From NCBI GenBank assembly GCA_003543215.1, contig DPJD01000001.1, forward strand, positions 864,924-928,923: 64,000 nt of DNA, in the 5' to 3' direction. The translations under genes were made by a program, and so were the position numbers. Below the pieces are notes generated by a model that saw nothing but the letters and a program-made list of their open reading frames with translations, had not been told where the DNA came from and did not search any database. This DNA comes from Erysipelotrichaceae bacterium (GTDB taxonomy: Bacteria; Bacillota_I; Bacilli_A; Erysipelotrichales; Erysipelotrichaceae). This document shows positions 1 through 7,802 of the stretch, piece by piece. Each line of letters begins with the position of its first letter. The stretch's first letter is position 1.

Positions 1-257
1 TTCTCAGGATGAACCCGTTTGACACCTGTCGCTACCGCTGGAGCACGTCCATGAGCAGCCTGAATCGCATCACAATTGAAGTATTCATAGCTCATAACGG
101 AACACCCTACAGATGCAATCGCAACACTACGATCCAAGAGATCCAATTCTTCTAAACACTCCGCAACCAAACGATGAATGATCCCATGCGTACATCCAGG
201 ACAATAACTGAATGGCGCATCGGTCAAACCCTTGGTTTTTTTAAATACGACGGTCAT
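1..257 (-). CDS. vorA: 2-oxoacid:ferredoxin oxidoreductase, TPP-binding beta subunit (partial)
   Basis: This is the start of a gene that runs off the left edge. The visible 85 codons contain YCPGCTHGIIHR, the cysteine-containing entry motif of the thiamine-pyrophosphate beta subunit of 2-oxoacid ferredoxin oxidoreductases, followed by SVGCSVMSYEY and AAHGRAPAVATG, which belong to the same domain. ATG at 257 lies 1 nt after the alpha-subunit stop, with a GGAGG ribosome site inside the upstream gene. The beta subunit binds TPP and, with the alpha and ferredoxin-like subunits, converts 2-oxoacids to acyl-CoA and reduced ferredoxin in the cytoplasm. The neighbouring leucine dehydrogenase, Ptb and Buk argue for branched-chain 2-oxoacids, but pyruvate or 2-oxoglutarate cannot be excluded by sequence. 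Confidence 0.9.
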   Translation of the reverse strand, partial: MTVVFKKTKGLTDAPFSYCPGCTHGIIHRLVAECLEELDLLDRSVAIASVGCSVMSYEYFNCDAIQAAHGRAPAVATGVKRVHPE

Positions 258-258
258 C

Positions 259-1311
259 TTAGCGTCCTCCACAATGTTCTTTAACCGCATTGACAAGCTC
301 TTTCGGTTCAAAGACCATTCCTCCAGCACGACCATAAAAGTGTACCGGCACACTACCTTCCAAACTCAAACGTACATCTTGAATCATTTGACCCATGGAT
401 AACTCTGCACATAAGACAAATTTTTTACCCTGTGCCGCTTCTTTCAAAGCTTTATAAGGAAATGGATACAGTGTCTTAGGTCTGAACAAACAGGCATGAA
501 TGCCTTCAGCTTTTAGATTCTCAATCGCAGCCTTGACGATGCGTGAAGGTGTCCCATAAGCCACAAACATCACTTCCGCATTCTCATCATGACTGAGTTC
601 ATATTCCACTTCTTTTAGCTCAATCAAATCATATTTCGCTCTTAGATCCAGATTATGTTTTTCCAACTCCACTGGATTCAGAAACAAGGAATTCACCACA
701 TTGCGATGCCCTCTGGATAGATTGCCATCACTTGCCCATGGTTTCTCAATCAAAGGCAGTGGTTCCGTATTGATTTCAACCGGCTCCATCATTTGACCGA
801 TGACGCCATCTGCCAAGACAATGACAGGATTACGATAGGTATCCGCTAAATAGAAGGCTCTGCGAACCATTTCCGTGGCTTCTTGAACCCCATTCGGTGC
901 TAAGACAATGACTTTATAGTCCCCATTACCTCCACCCCGTGTGGCTTGATTATAGTCCCCTTGAGCTGGTAGAATACCACCCAAACCTGGCCCCCCACGA
1001 CTGACACTGACAATGACCGCAGGAAGTTCTGCCCCTGCACAATAGGATATACCTTCTTGCTTAAGTGCCAAACCCGGTGATGACGATGAAGTCATCGCAC
1101 GCGCACCTGCAGCCGAAGCCCCATAGACCATATTGATCGCAGCCAACTCGCTTTCAGCTTGGACAAAAGCACCCTTATCCGGCATGTATTTCGACATGTA
1201 TTCAATCAATTCATTCTGCGGCGTGATGGGATAACCAAAGAAAGCGTTACATCCGGCCGCAATCGCTGCTTGAGCAATCGCTTCATTGCCCTTCATCAGT
1301 ACTTTACTCAT
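259..1311 (-). CDS. vorB: 2-oxoisovalerate-type ferredoxin oxidoreductase, alpha subunit
   Basis: About 350 residues beginning MSKVLMKGNEAIAQAAIAAG and containing FGYPITPQNELIEY, the typical N-terminal motif of the alpha (VorB/KorA-like) subunit. The middle carries the GPGLGGI and DYNQATRGGGNGDYK stretch of the pyrimidine-binding domain, and the C-terminus is the transketolase-C-like domain. A longer reading frame begins upstream at 1380, but ATG at 1311 overlaps the ferredoxin subunit stop as ATGA and matches the family start. With the flanking vorD and vorA genes it forms a three-subunit enzyme that oxidises 2-oxoacids to acyl-CoA. The Vor assignment over Kor rests mainly on the operon context. 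Confidence 0.9.
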   Translation of the reverse strand: MSKVLMKGNEAIAQAAIAAGCNAFFGYPITPQNELIEYMSKYMPDKGAFVQAESELAAINMVYGASAAGARAMTSSSSPGLALKQEGISYCAGAELPAVIVSVSRGGPGLGGILPAQGDYNQATRGGGNGDYKVIVLAPNGVQEATEMVRRAFYLADTYRNPVIVLADGVIGQMMEPVEINTEPLPLIEKPWASDGNLSRGHRNVVNSLFLNPVELEKHNLDLRAKYDLIELKEVEYELSHDENAEVMFVAYGTPSRIVKAAIENLKAEGIHACLFRPKTLYPFPYKALKEAAQGKKFVLCAELSMGQMIQDVRLSLEGSVPVHFYGRAGGMVFEPKELVNAVKEHCGGR

Positions 1312-1526
1312 ACATCCAACCTCTTGACCGTAATCACGGTATCGGGACACATCGTCGCACAATTCGTACATGCGATGCATTTACTCATATCAAAACAATA
1401 CGCTGGATTATAACCCACCGCATTCACACGGGTGGTATCCAAAGCCAAGATATGCACCGGACACGCTTGCACACATAGGCTGCAGCCCTTGCAACGATCC
1501 GTATTAAACAGTACTTCACCTCTCAT
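1308..1526 (-). CDS. vorD: Ferredoxin-like delta subunit of 2-oxoacid oxidoreductase
   Basis: A 72-residue protein with two 4Fe-4S motifs, CKGCSLCVQACP and CIACTNCATMCP, the layout of the delta subunit that passes electrons from the TPP site to soluble ferredoxin. I chose ATG at 1526 (MRGEVLFNTDRC) because an AAAGGAGA ribosome site precedes it and because it overlaps the upstream P-loop gene as ATGA. The stop likewise overlaps the vorB start, so the three genes look translationally coupled. A start at 1547 is possible but lacks a good ribosome site. Expected to be cytoplasmic and bound to VorAB. Confidence 0.92.
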   Translation of the reverse strand: MRGEVLFNTDRCKGCSLCVQACPVHILALDTTRVNAVGYNPAYCFDMSKCIACTNCATMCPDTVITVKRLDV

Positions 1527-2176
1527 AAGGTCTCCTTTATCATCCATGTCTGCCTTAACAACAATTCTTCATAAACCATCGCCTTGCTTATCTTCTCTTG
1601 AAGGTAGGCGAAGCGTTTGGTCAGAATCGTCGCAATCAATGGAACATTCCATAGTTCACATAAGGCTAAACATTCTTGATGTGCTTCTAATAATAGTTCT
1701 TCGGTCGTCTCATCCAATAGATGCGAATTATTGATGATGCCCGCAAGCGGAATCCCGAGAAAACGACTGAATGTATCCATCGTCTCAAGTACCGCATCAC
1801 CCCATGCATCACTGCGATATTTATTCACGACCAAGTAAAGCTTCGTCGTTTTTAAATCCTCTTTAAAACCAGCTAAGGGTCTTAGACCATGTGCACTGCC
1901 AGCACAATCGATGATCAAGGGCAATTGCCCATGAAGCGCAGGACCCAAATCACCACTCAATGCCGGAAAATCCTGATTGGTATGGTTTTTAATGGAGGTA
2001 CCAATGATCTTAATGCCCCTTTCTTCAAACCATGACGTCAATGCACGCGGTCTGAAGTAGGGATTGATCACATCGATATCCGCCAAGACACAGGGCGCAT
2101 TGCGCAGTGCCCATTGACAGGCAAACTCACTTTTGCCCACCCCATAAGCACCACTGATGATCAATACCTCAGTCAT
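1523..2176 (-). CDS. P-loop ATPase of unknown role within the Vor operon
   Basis: A 217-residue soluble protein whose N-terminus holds a Walker A motif, SGAYGVGKSEFA (residues 8-19), then VLADIDVINPYFRPR, resembling the switch segment of CobQ/MinD/ParA-type NTPases. LPLIIDCAGSAHGL near residue 105 could be the Walker B region. It overlaps the leucine dehydrogenase stop by 8 nt and the vorD start by 4 nt, so it is clearly co-translated with the oxidoreductase. I infer a role in maturation, metal-cluster loading or regulation of the Vor complex, but nothing in the sequence proves this. No membrane segments or metal-binding cysteine clusters are visible. Confidence 0.75.
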   Translation of the reverse strand: MTEVLIISGAYGVGKSEFACQWALRNAPCVLADIDVINPYFRPRALTSWFEERGIKIIGTSIKNHTNQDFPALSGDLGPALHGQLPLIIDCAGSAHGLRPLAGFKEDLKTTKLYLVVNKYRSDAWGDAVLETMDTFSRFLGIPLAGIINNSHLLDETTEELLLEAHQECLALCELWNVPLIATILTKRFAYLQEKISKAMVYEELLLRQTWMIKETL

Positions 2177-3251
2177 TCGGAATATGGATCGAGTTGATGT
2201 TGCGCATCATCTCAATACGACGCTCAGCCATCCGATCTGCGACCAAATAGGTCGGTGTATTCGTTGTTTGAGATTCCACAATGATCTCACGGACGCGATC
2301 ATAAATCTGATCGATGGCGCGCATGGAAGCCTCTTTGTTATACCCGATTTTCTCTTGATAAACATTGATTAAACCACCTGCGTTAATGACATAATCCGGC
2401 GCATAGATCAAACCCATTTCATGGAGCTTCGTCCCATGGATTTGACTATCACTCAAAACATTGTTGGCAGCACCCGCAATGATCTTTGCTTTCAAACGAC
2501 TCAAAGTATCATCATTGATGACTGCGCCTAATGCACATGGTGAGAAGACATCACAATCCACATCATAGATTTCTTGTGGTGAAACAACTTTCGCCCCGGT
2601 TTTTTCCTGAACACGTTTGACACTTTCTTCATCGATATCCGCAATGGTCAAAATCGCACCCTCTTCGTGGAGTAGATCACACAGCGCTGCCCCGACATGC
2701 CCAACACCCGAAACCGCAACACAAACACCTTCTAATTTAGACGTTCCCATGGTTTCCTTTAAGCACGCCTTGATTCCCTTATAAACACCATACGCTGTAA
2801 AAGGTGATGGATCTCCCGATGTTGTTGGTAAACCCAAGACATGATCTGTTTCCATACGTACCAAACTCATATCATCCGGTGTCGTCCCAACATCTTCAGC
2901 TGTGATGTAACGTCCACCCAAGGACTCGACATAACGACCGAAAGCTCTCCAGAATGCTTCACGACGAACGGTATCCTTACGCAATTGTTTCGAATTCCCA
3001 ATGATGACCGCTTTGCCACCGCCAAGATTCAAACCAGCACATGCAGCTTTCTTCGTCATTCCACGCGCCAAACGCATGACATCATAAACCGCATCTTCTT
3101 CTGTTTCATATTCCCAAACACGGGTTCCACCTAAAGCAGGTCCCAAAGTTGTGTTGTGGATACAGATGATTCCTTTAAGTCCAGAATAGCGGTCATGCAT
3201 GTAAATGACTTGTTCATACCCATACTTCTGCATGTAATCAAATTTATTCAT
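2169..3251 (-). CDS. bcd: Leucine (branched-chain amino acid) dehydrogenase
   Basis: A 360-residue Glu/Leu/Phe/Val dehydrogenase family enzyme that deaminates leucine, valine and isoleucine to 2-oxoacids with NAD+. The catalytic region LARGMTKKAACAGLNLGGGK has lysines at 68 and 80, the positions I recall for the two active-site lysines of Bacillus leucine dehydrogenases. The Rossmann motif SGVGHVGAAL with an acidic residue after it (ADIDEES) indicates NAD preference. The 360-residue length is normal. It has its own promoter with a cre box and heads the bcd-ATPase-vorDBA unit, supplying substrate for the Vor complex. The symbol follows Bacillus usage and does not mean butyryl-CoA dehydrogenase. 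Confidence 0.93.
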   Translation of the reverse strand: MNKFDYMQKYGYEQVIYMHDRYSGLKGIICIHNTTLGPALGGTRVWEYETEEDAVYDVMRLARGMTKKAACAGLNLGGGKAVIIGNSKQLRKDTVRREAFWRAFGRYVESLGGRYITAEDVGTTPDDMSLVRMETDHVLGLPTTSGDPSPFTAYGVYKGIKACLKETMGTSKLEGVCVAVSGVGHVGAALCDLLHEEGAILTIADIDEESVKRVQEKTGAKVVSPQEIYDVDCDVFSPCALGAVINDDTLSRLKAKIIAGAANNVLSDSQIHGTKLHEMGLIYAPDYVINAGGLINVYQEKIGYNKEASMRAIDQIYDRVREIIVESQTTNTPTYLVADRMAERRIEMMRNINSIHIPND

Positions 3252-3381
3252 TGTGTTTTTTCCTCCAAAAGAAAAGCCGCCCTTAGTTACCCTAAAAAAC
3301 GACTGTCAGACAGATTGCTTTGCTTGTGATGTGTGACAATCATGAGCATAACGATTCAACGACCTTTCTACTGATACTTAA

Positions 3382-3425
3382 AGTATATCAAATCTCACAA
3401 TTATTGAAAGCGTTTTCACGTGAAA
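3382..3425 (-). promoter_or_regulatory. bcd promoter with cre box and adjoining palindrome
   Basis: Read on the minus strand, TTTCAA (3404-3409) and TATACT (3382-3387) are separated by 16 nt. TGAAAGCGTTTTCA at 3405-3418 fits the CcpA cre consensus TGWAANCGNTNWCA at every position and covers the -35. Overlapping it upstream is a perfect 12-bp palindrome TTTCACGTGAAA (3414-3425). I infer carbon catabolite repression of branched-chain amino acid oxidation; the second palindrome may be a separate operator. Confidence 0.75.
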
Positions 3426-3427
3426 TT

Positions 3428-4486
3428 TTAGTAAAATCCAAGTTCTTCCTCACCCGTAACGAAACGCACGGCAGCACTGGCCAAAGCAAAGAGTTCATCT
3501 TCACCTGGATACACACTTACATTCTGAATCCATGTCAACTTATCGATGATTCTTTTAACGAACGCTTGATTATACGCCAATCCACCTGTAATTAGGATCT
3601 GATCGACTTTACCCTCCAAGACCGCAGCCATCATACCGACTTCTTTTGTAATTTGATAGATCATGGCTTCAATCACCTGTTTCGCATAAGCATCTGTTTC
3701 TGCCATTTTCAAAGCATCCATCATGCTGTTGGTTCCTAAGTGCGAAATTAGTCCTGATTTACCACCCAACATCCGTTTGATGGCAGGAATGTCTTGCATC
3801 TGTTCCACCAAATCCAAAACCATGAAATTACTGAGTGCCCCAGCGCGCTCTGGTGAGAATGGTCCCTCTCCATCCAAAGCGTTGGTGACATCCACTACTT
3901 TTCCTAAACGATGCGCACCGACTGAAAATCCACCCCCCAAGTGACAAACAATCAAGTTAAGTTCATTGACATTTTTGTTGATCGATTTGGCATACTCCAA
4001 GGCAATCTGTTTTTGATTCAAGGCATGAAACAAGGATCTTCGATGAACGCCCTTCAAACCTGTGAAGCGCGCCACATCCTGCAATTCATCCGTAATTGGC
4101 GCATTGGCAAAAATCGCTGGCTTATGATAAGTCTTGGACCACCGACGTCCAATGACCATTCCGATACTCGATGAATGCGCACCATACTTATCCACCATGA
4201 CCTCTTCCACGATTTCATCCGTAACCTCATAGATGCCACTCGGTAAAGGTTTGACCAAACCACCACGAACACAAAAGACATCCATTTCATCCAATCGGTA
4301 TTGATGTTCATCTAACCAAGTTTCAACACAAGCTTGTCTGAAGTCAACCTGTTCGATGATGCGTTTAAAGGGTTTCAGTTCTTCTGCAGAATGACGTAAG
4401 GTAAATTCATCCAAGCATGCAAGATTTTCATAAACAGCGCCTTTGGAAGATGTGGAACCTAAATTTAGAATGATGATTCTAGCCAT
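3428..4486 (-). CDS. buk: Butyrate (branched-chain fatty acid) kinase
   Basis: A 352-residue acetokinase-family enzyme starting MARIIILNLGSTSSKGAVYE, the first phosphate-binding strand of the ASKHA fold. Further family segments are HLGGGFSVGAHRLGKVVDVTNALDGEGPFSPERAG and ILITGGLAYN. It transfers phosphate from butyryl- or isobutyryl/isovaleryl-phosphate to ADP. The start overlaps the ptb stop by 8 nt, so the pair is coupled. With leucine dehydrogenase and Vor next door, the natural products are probably isobutyrate, isovalerate and 2-methylbutyrate, although butyrate itself is a possible product. Confidence 0.93.
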   Translation of the reverse strand: MARIIILNLGSTSSKGAVYENLACLDEFTLRHSAEELKPFKRIIEQVDFRQACVETWLDEHQYRLDEMDVFCVRGGLVKPLPSGIYEVTDEIVEEVMVDKYGAHSSSIGMVIGRRWSKTYHKPAIFANAPITDELQDVARFTGLKGVHRRSLFHALNQKQIALEYAKSINKNVNELNLIVCHLGGGFSVGAHRLGKVVDVTNALDGEGPFSPERAGALSNFMVLDLVEQMQDIPAIKRMLGGKSGLISHLGTNSMMDALKMAETDAYAKQVIEAMIYQITKEVGMMAAVLEGKVDQILITGGLAYNQAFVKRIIDKLTWIQNVSVYPGEDELFALASAAVRFVTGEEELGFY

Positions 4487-5384
4487 GGTGTTGTCCTTTC
4501 AATAAATGCGCCAATAGAATGGAATGATACTTATCTTCAGCTTTATCCGCCCGTGACGTCAAAATGATCGGTGCACTTGCCCCCATGACCACGCCAGCTG
4601 TCTCACCATACGCCAAGAATGTGATGGCTTTAAACAGCACATTACCAGCTTCGATGTTAGGGACAATCAACACATCTGCCTGTCCCGCATTGGGATGCGT
4701 GACACCCTTGTGATGAGCTGCTTCTTCATCCACCGCATTATCCAAAGCAAAAGGTCCGTCGACCTGACATCCAACAATTTCACCGCGTTTTGCCATGGCA
4801 GAGAGCTCCGCCGCATCGACACTGGATTGCATTCTTGGATTCACTTTTTCGACCGCAGACAAAACGGCTACTTTCGGATCCTCCAAGCCTAAGGCATGGG
4901 CAACTTCAACACAGTTCTCGATGATGGCCTTCTTGACCATCAAATCTGGCGCAATATTCATGGCCGCATCGGATATAAGGTAAATATGATCACGTTTAGG
5001 CACATACGCCACCGTCACATGCGATAACACACTTGCTTTACGAATACCCCACTCTTTATTCAAGACCGCTTTCAAGAAGACACTGGTATCCACCAAACCC
5101 TTCATCAAGAGTTCTGCTTCACCCACATGCACTGCTTGAACTGCGGATGAACATGCTTCTTCTGCAGTTTCACAATGAAAGATCTGGAGTTTGAAGCTAA
5201 GCTTCAAATCATTCAATATTACTTCAATCTTAGCCTTATCCCCATATAGGTATGCTTCAATCCACCCTTCTTCTGCGGCTTGCGAAAGAGCAGTTAAAAC
5301 AGCCTCATCTTCTGCACATGCCACCGCAACACGTATACAATGCGACATTGTCAATTTCGACTTCAAATAATGATCGAGTTTCAT
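4479..5384 (-). CDS. ptb: Phosphate butyryltransferase
   Basis: A 301-residue phosphate acetyl/butyryltransferase family protein that swaps CoA for phosphate on short-chain acyl-CoA. Recognisable parts are AELLMKGLVDTSVFLKAVL in the N-terminal half, HVTVAYVPKRDHIYLISDAAMNIAPD in the middle and QADVLIVPNIEAGNVLFKAITF near the C-terminus. The length fits Ptb (about 300 residues) rather than the slightly longer Pta. It is the first gene of a unit with buk and is preceded by an AAGGTGAT ribosome site. Together they give substrate-level ATP at the end of branched-chain amino acid breakdown. Confidence 0.92.
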   Translation of the reverse strand: MKLDHYLKSKLTMSHCIRVAVACAEDEAVLTALSQAAEEGWIEAYLYGDKAKIEVILNDLKLSFKLQIFHCETAEEACSSAVQAVHVGEAELLMKGLVDTSVFLKAVLNKEWGIRKASVLSHVTVAYVPKRDHIYLISDAAMNIAPDLMVKKAIIENCVEVAHALGLEDPKVAVLSAVEKVNPRMQSSVDAAELSAMAKRGEIVGCQVDGPFALDNAVDEEAAHHKGVTHPNAGQADVLIVPNIEAGNVLFKAITFLAYGETAGVVMGASAPIILTSRADKAEDKYHSILLAHLLKGQHHG

Positions 5385-5404
5385 AGTTAATCACCTTTGC
5401 CTCC

Positions 5405-5434
5405 ATTATACGCAAGCCTCACTTGCTTAAACAA
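5405..5434 (-). promoter_or_regulatory. Promoter of ptb-buk with inverted repeat in spacer
   Basis: On the minus strand TTGTTT (5429-5434) and a perfect TATAAT (5405-5410) are 18 nt apart. The spacer contains the inverted repeat GCAAG-CCTCA-CTTGC (5412-5426), placed where a repressor or a MerR-type spacer-binding regulator would act. No regulator is encoded in the window that I can tie to it. Confidence 0.65.
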
Positions 5435-5502
5435 GAGCTTGGGCATAATCGTTTCAATGTTCATTCAGCTATGCTATATTTTACTTACTAAAGGAAAGTA
5501 TT

Positions 5503-6366
5503 ATGAAAAACTATCATTCAAATGACATCCCTCACATAAAAAATGTACAACTCAAAGTATCCAGTTTAAAACAATCTTTGGATTTCTATACCAAAGTCCT
5601 AGGTTTAAGTATCTTGAACCAAAGCACGACTGAAGCCAGCCTCGGTAATGCCAAGGGTGAATGTTTGATCGATTTGATTGAACTCAAGGATGCAGGTCCT
5701 CGTCCCCAACGCTTTGCAGGCTTGTATCATGTGGCTCTTTTGGTCCCAAATCGAAGTGCCTTAGCTAAACTTGTCCAACATTTCATCGATCATAAAATCC
5801 CCGTTCAAGGCGCAAGTGATCATGGCATATCCGAAGCGATCTATCTTGCGGATCCCGATGGCAATGGTATTGAGATCGCATCGGATACACCCGATGATAC
5901 ATGGCCATGGATCAATGGCAAACTGGATATTCTTGGTAAAAACGGACCCATGGATATCGATGCAGTGCTTGCCAGTAAGAATAAAGATGAAGTTTTCGAG
6001 AAAATGGAAGCAGAAACCATTGTTGGTCATCTGCATCTTCATACCTCAGAACTTGAGAAGTCAAAACAATTCTACACGGAGATCTTAGGCATGGATGTGG
6101 TGATCGATCTTCCAAATTCCGCCTTATTCATGTCCTATGCAGGTTATCACCATCACATTGCCTTGAACCTCTGGAATGGTAGAAACGTCCCACAAACCCC
6201 TGTAAATGCTCCTGGTCTTGCATTGGCTCGCCTTCAAGTCCCATCACTTGAATTCTTGCGTGAAATCGAAGATAAACTAATCAAACATCAGTACTCCTAC
6301 ACAAAAAAGGACCAAGCACTCTTCGTACTTGATCCTTCTGGTAATCCATTTAAATTGGAATCCTGA
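5503..6366 (+). CDS. Two-domain VOC (glyoxalase/dioxygenase-like) protein
   Basis: A 287-residue protein with two vicinal-oxygen-chelate modules: residues about 8-130 (HIKNVQLKVSSLKQSLDFY to YLADPDGNGIEI) and 168-287 (VGHLHLHTSELEKSKQFY to FVLDPSGNPFKLES). The layout resembles Bacillus CatE/YfiE-type catechol-2,3-dioxygenase-like proteins. His at each domain start and Glu in NGIEI are likely metal ligands. The substrate is unknown, and a dioxygenase would be odd in an anaerobe. It has an extended -10 (TGCTATATT) and an AAAGGAAAG ribosome site, and is divergent from ptb. Its last 60 codons are repeated 4.1 kb downstream (10319-10513). Confidence 0.82.
   Translation: MKNYHSNDIPHIKNVQLKVSSLKQSLDFYTKVLGLSILNQSTTEASLGNAKGECLIDLIELKDAGPRPQRFAGLYHVALLVPNRSALAKLVQHFIDHKIPVQGASDHGISEAIYLADPDGNGIEIASDTPDDTWPWINGKLDILGKNGPMDIDAVLASKNKDEVFEKMEAETIVGHLHLHTSELEKSKQFYTEILGMDVVIDLPNSALFMSYAGYHHHIALNLWNGRNVPQTPVNAPGLALARLQVPSLEFLREIEDKLIKHQYSYTKKDQALFVLDPSGNPFKLES
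6172..6350 (+). repeat. Direct repeat copy 1 (inside the VOC gene)
   Basis: These 179 bases match 10319-10497 at all but two positions by my alignment (offset 4147). The repeat is the 3' part of the VOC reading frame. After 6350 the copies diverge in the last codons (NPFKLES here, NPFELNI in copy 2). Confidence 0.95.
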
Positions 6367-6386
6367 CCTCAGCAATGAGGTTTTTT
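6367..6386 (+). terminator. Terminator of VOC gene
   Basis: CCTCA-GCAA-TGAGG followed by TTTTTT starts at the base after the stop codon. Confidence 0.9.
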
Positions 6387-6394
6387 AATCGATG

Positions 6395-6416
6395 AAAAAG
6401 ACGCACTGAGCGTCTT
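6395..6416 (-). terminator. Terminator of the flavin reductase unit
   Basis: Read on the minus strand, AAGACGC-TCAGT-GCGTCTT runs into a T tract, 13 bases after the reductase stop codon. Confidence 0.85.
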
Positions 6417-6428
6417 CTTCTTGCAAGG

Positions 6429-7799
6429 TTATTTCGCTGCGTTGGCTCCGGCAATCTTTCCGTAGACAACATCATCTAATGTGTTATTTCCCGCAACACG
6501 TCCATCACCGTATAATCCACCGATGACTTCACCTGCTGCAAATAAGCCTTTGATTACATTCCCATCACGATCAATGACTTGTGCATTGGCATTAATTTCA
6601 ACACCACCCATCGAATAATGATTGGAAGGTTTTGTTACAACAGCCTGATATGGTGCTTCAATCAAACTTCCTAAAACTTTGCGTCCAAATGGATCGATGC
6701 CATTGTTATACTCTTCAACGGTCTTAGCTAAAACAGTTGGATCTAAACCAATCAAAGCTGCCAAGCCTTCGATGGTATCCGCTTGAACACCTTTACCTTT
6801 TTCAAAGTACTTTTTACCGTCGGGTGTATTCAAGACACGGTTATCAAAAATGACATATGCACTGTGCTCAGCAGTTTTTAGAATTTCCGAAGCCAACGCT
6901 TTAGGCGCTAATGTCTCATCCACAAAACGTTGAGCTTGTTGGTTTACGATAATACCCGATACATCTTCAGAGTTCACGATACGTTCGTTATACCAGTCGC
7001 CATTCAATGATAATGGTCGCACTTGCATGTATTCCATATCGACTAAGTTTGCGTTAACAGCCAAAGCCATTGTGATACCATCTCCGGTTGCACTTGGCGT
7101 TGTCATTTCCGTATTGATGTCTTTATACTTTGCATTGTAGAAAGCCATCATTTCAGGATTATTGTTCATGCCACCCGTTGCCAAGACAAGTGCTTTTGCT
7201 TGAATAGCATATGCACCTTCAGGTCCTTCAACTTTGGCACCTGTTACTGCTCCATTTTCATATACGAATTCCAGAGCTTTTGTTTTTGTACGAATTTCGA
7301 GATTTTTAAGTTGATTTGCCTTATTAAGTAAGACGCCTACCAATTGTGACCCATAATGGCCTTCGACAGGAACCAACCAGAAAGCATCCTTTTCCGAACG
7401 AACTTTCAACTTCAAACCTAAATCACTTAACCATTGAACTGCACTCGCACTTTCATCAACTAAGATTTGAACCAATTCAGGATTGGCAAGATTCTTACCT
7501 GTTTCCATCGTACGCTTGAAATGATCTTCTTTTGTAAAACTTATACCTGATTCTAGATGTAAGTAAGTATCCGAAGCTGTCATACCTGTTGCCGAAATGA
7601 TGGTATTACCACCTACAGCACTCATTTTTTCAACGAGGATAACGTTTTTACCTGCTTCAGCAGCTGTAATAGCCGCTACCAAACCTGCACCACCACCACC
7701 AATGATAAGAACATCCGTTTTTGTAAGCTTAGGTCCTGTCGAACATGCGGCTAACGAAACTGCTAAGACTGCAATTAAGAATAACTTTATTGATTTCAT
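6429..7799 (-). CDS. Secreted FAD-dependent reductase lipoprotein (fumarate-reductase-like)
   Basis: A 456-residue FAD-binding-2 protein of the flavocytochrome c/urocanate reductase family. The N-terminus MKSIKLFLIAVLAVSLAAC is a lipoprotein signal with the lipid-modified Cys at 19. The dinucleotide fold is DVLIIGGGGAGLVAAI and the FAD-closing region is GLFAAGEVIGGLYGDGR. It has no FMN or haem domain; an FMN-binding lipoprotein gene lies 3 nt upstream and probably feeds it electrons at the outer membrane face. HYSMGG and the late GDGR arginine, both substrate-binding elements in fumarate reductases, are kept, but the QxHP histidine is Arg (MQVRP) and the catalytic-arginine region reads LAPKALAS. 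I therefore infer a substrate other than fumarate. Confidence 0.88.
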   Translation of the reverse strand: MKSIKLFLIAVLAVSLAACSTGPKLTKTDVLIIGGGGAGLVAAITAAEAGKNVILVEKMSAVGGNTIISATGMTASDTYLHLESGISFTKEDHFKRTMETGKNLANPELVQILVDESASAVQWLSDLGLKLKVRSEKDAFWLVPVEGHYGSQLVGVLLNKANQLKNLEIRTKTKALEFVYENGAVTGAKVEGPEGAYAIQAKALVLATGGMNNNPEMMAFYNAKYKDINTEMTTPSATGDGITMALAVNANLVDMEYMQVRPLSLNGDWYNERIVNSEDVSGIIVNQQAQRFVDETLAPKALASEILKTAEHSAYVIFDNRVLNTPDGKKYFEKGKGVQADTIEGLAALIGLDPTVLAKTVEEYNNGIDPFGRKVLGSLIEAPYQAVVTKPSNHYSMGGVEINANAQVIDRDGNVIKGLFAAGEVIGGLYGDGRVAGNNTLDDVVYGKIAGANAAK

Positions 7800-7802
7800 G
7801 GT

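Noticed and set aside
3324..3339. TTGTGATGTGTGACAA upstream of bcd as another Rex/Crp-type site
   Set aside because: The half-sites are separated by 4 rather than 6 bases and inner positions do not pair, so it does not match the three sites near the FMN lipoproteins.
3252..3380. T-box or other amino-acid riboswitch in the bcd leader
   Set aside because: No T-box consensus or terminator/antiterminator pair could be seen; only short G-rich and C-rich stretches.
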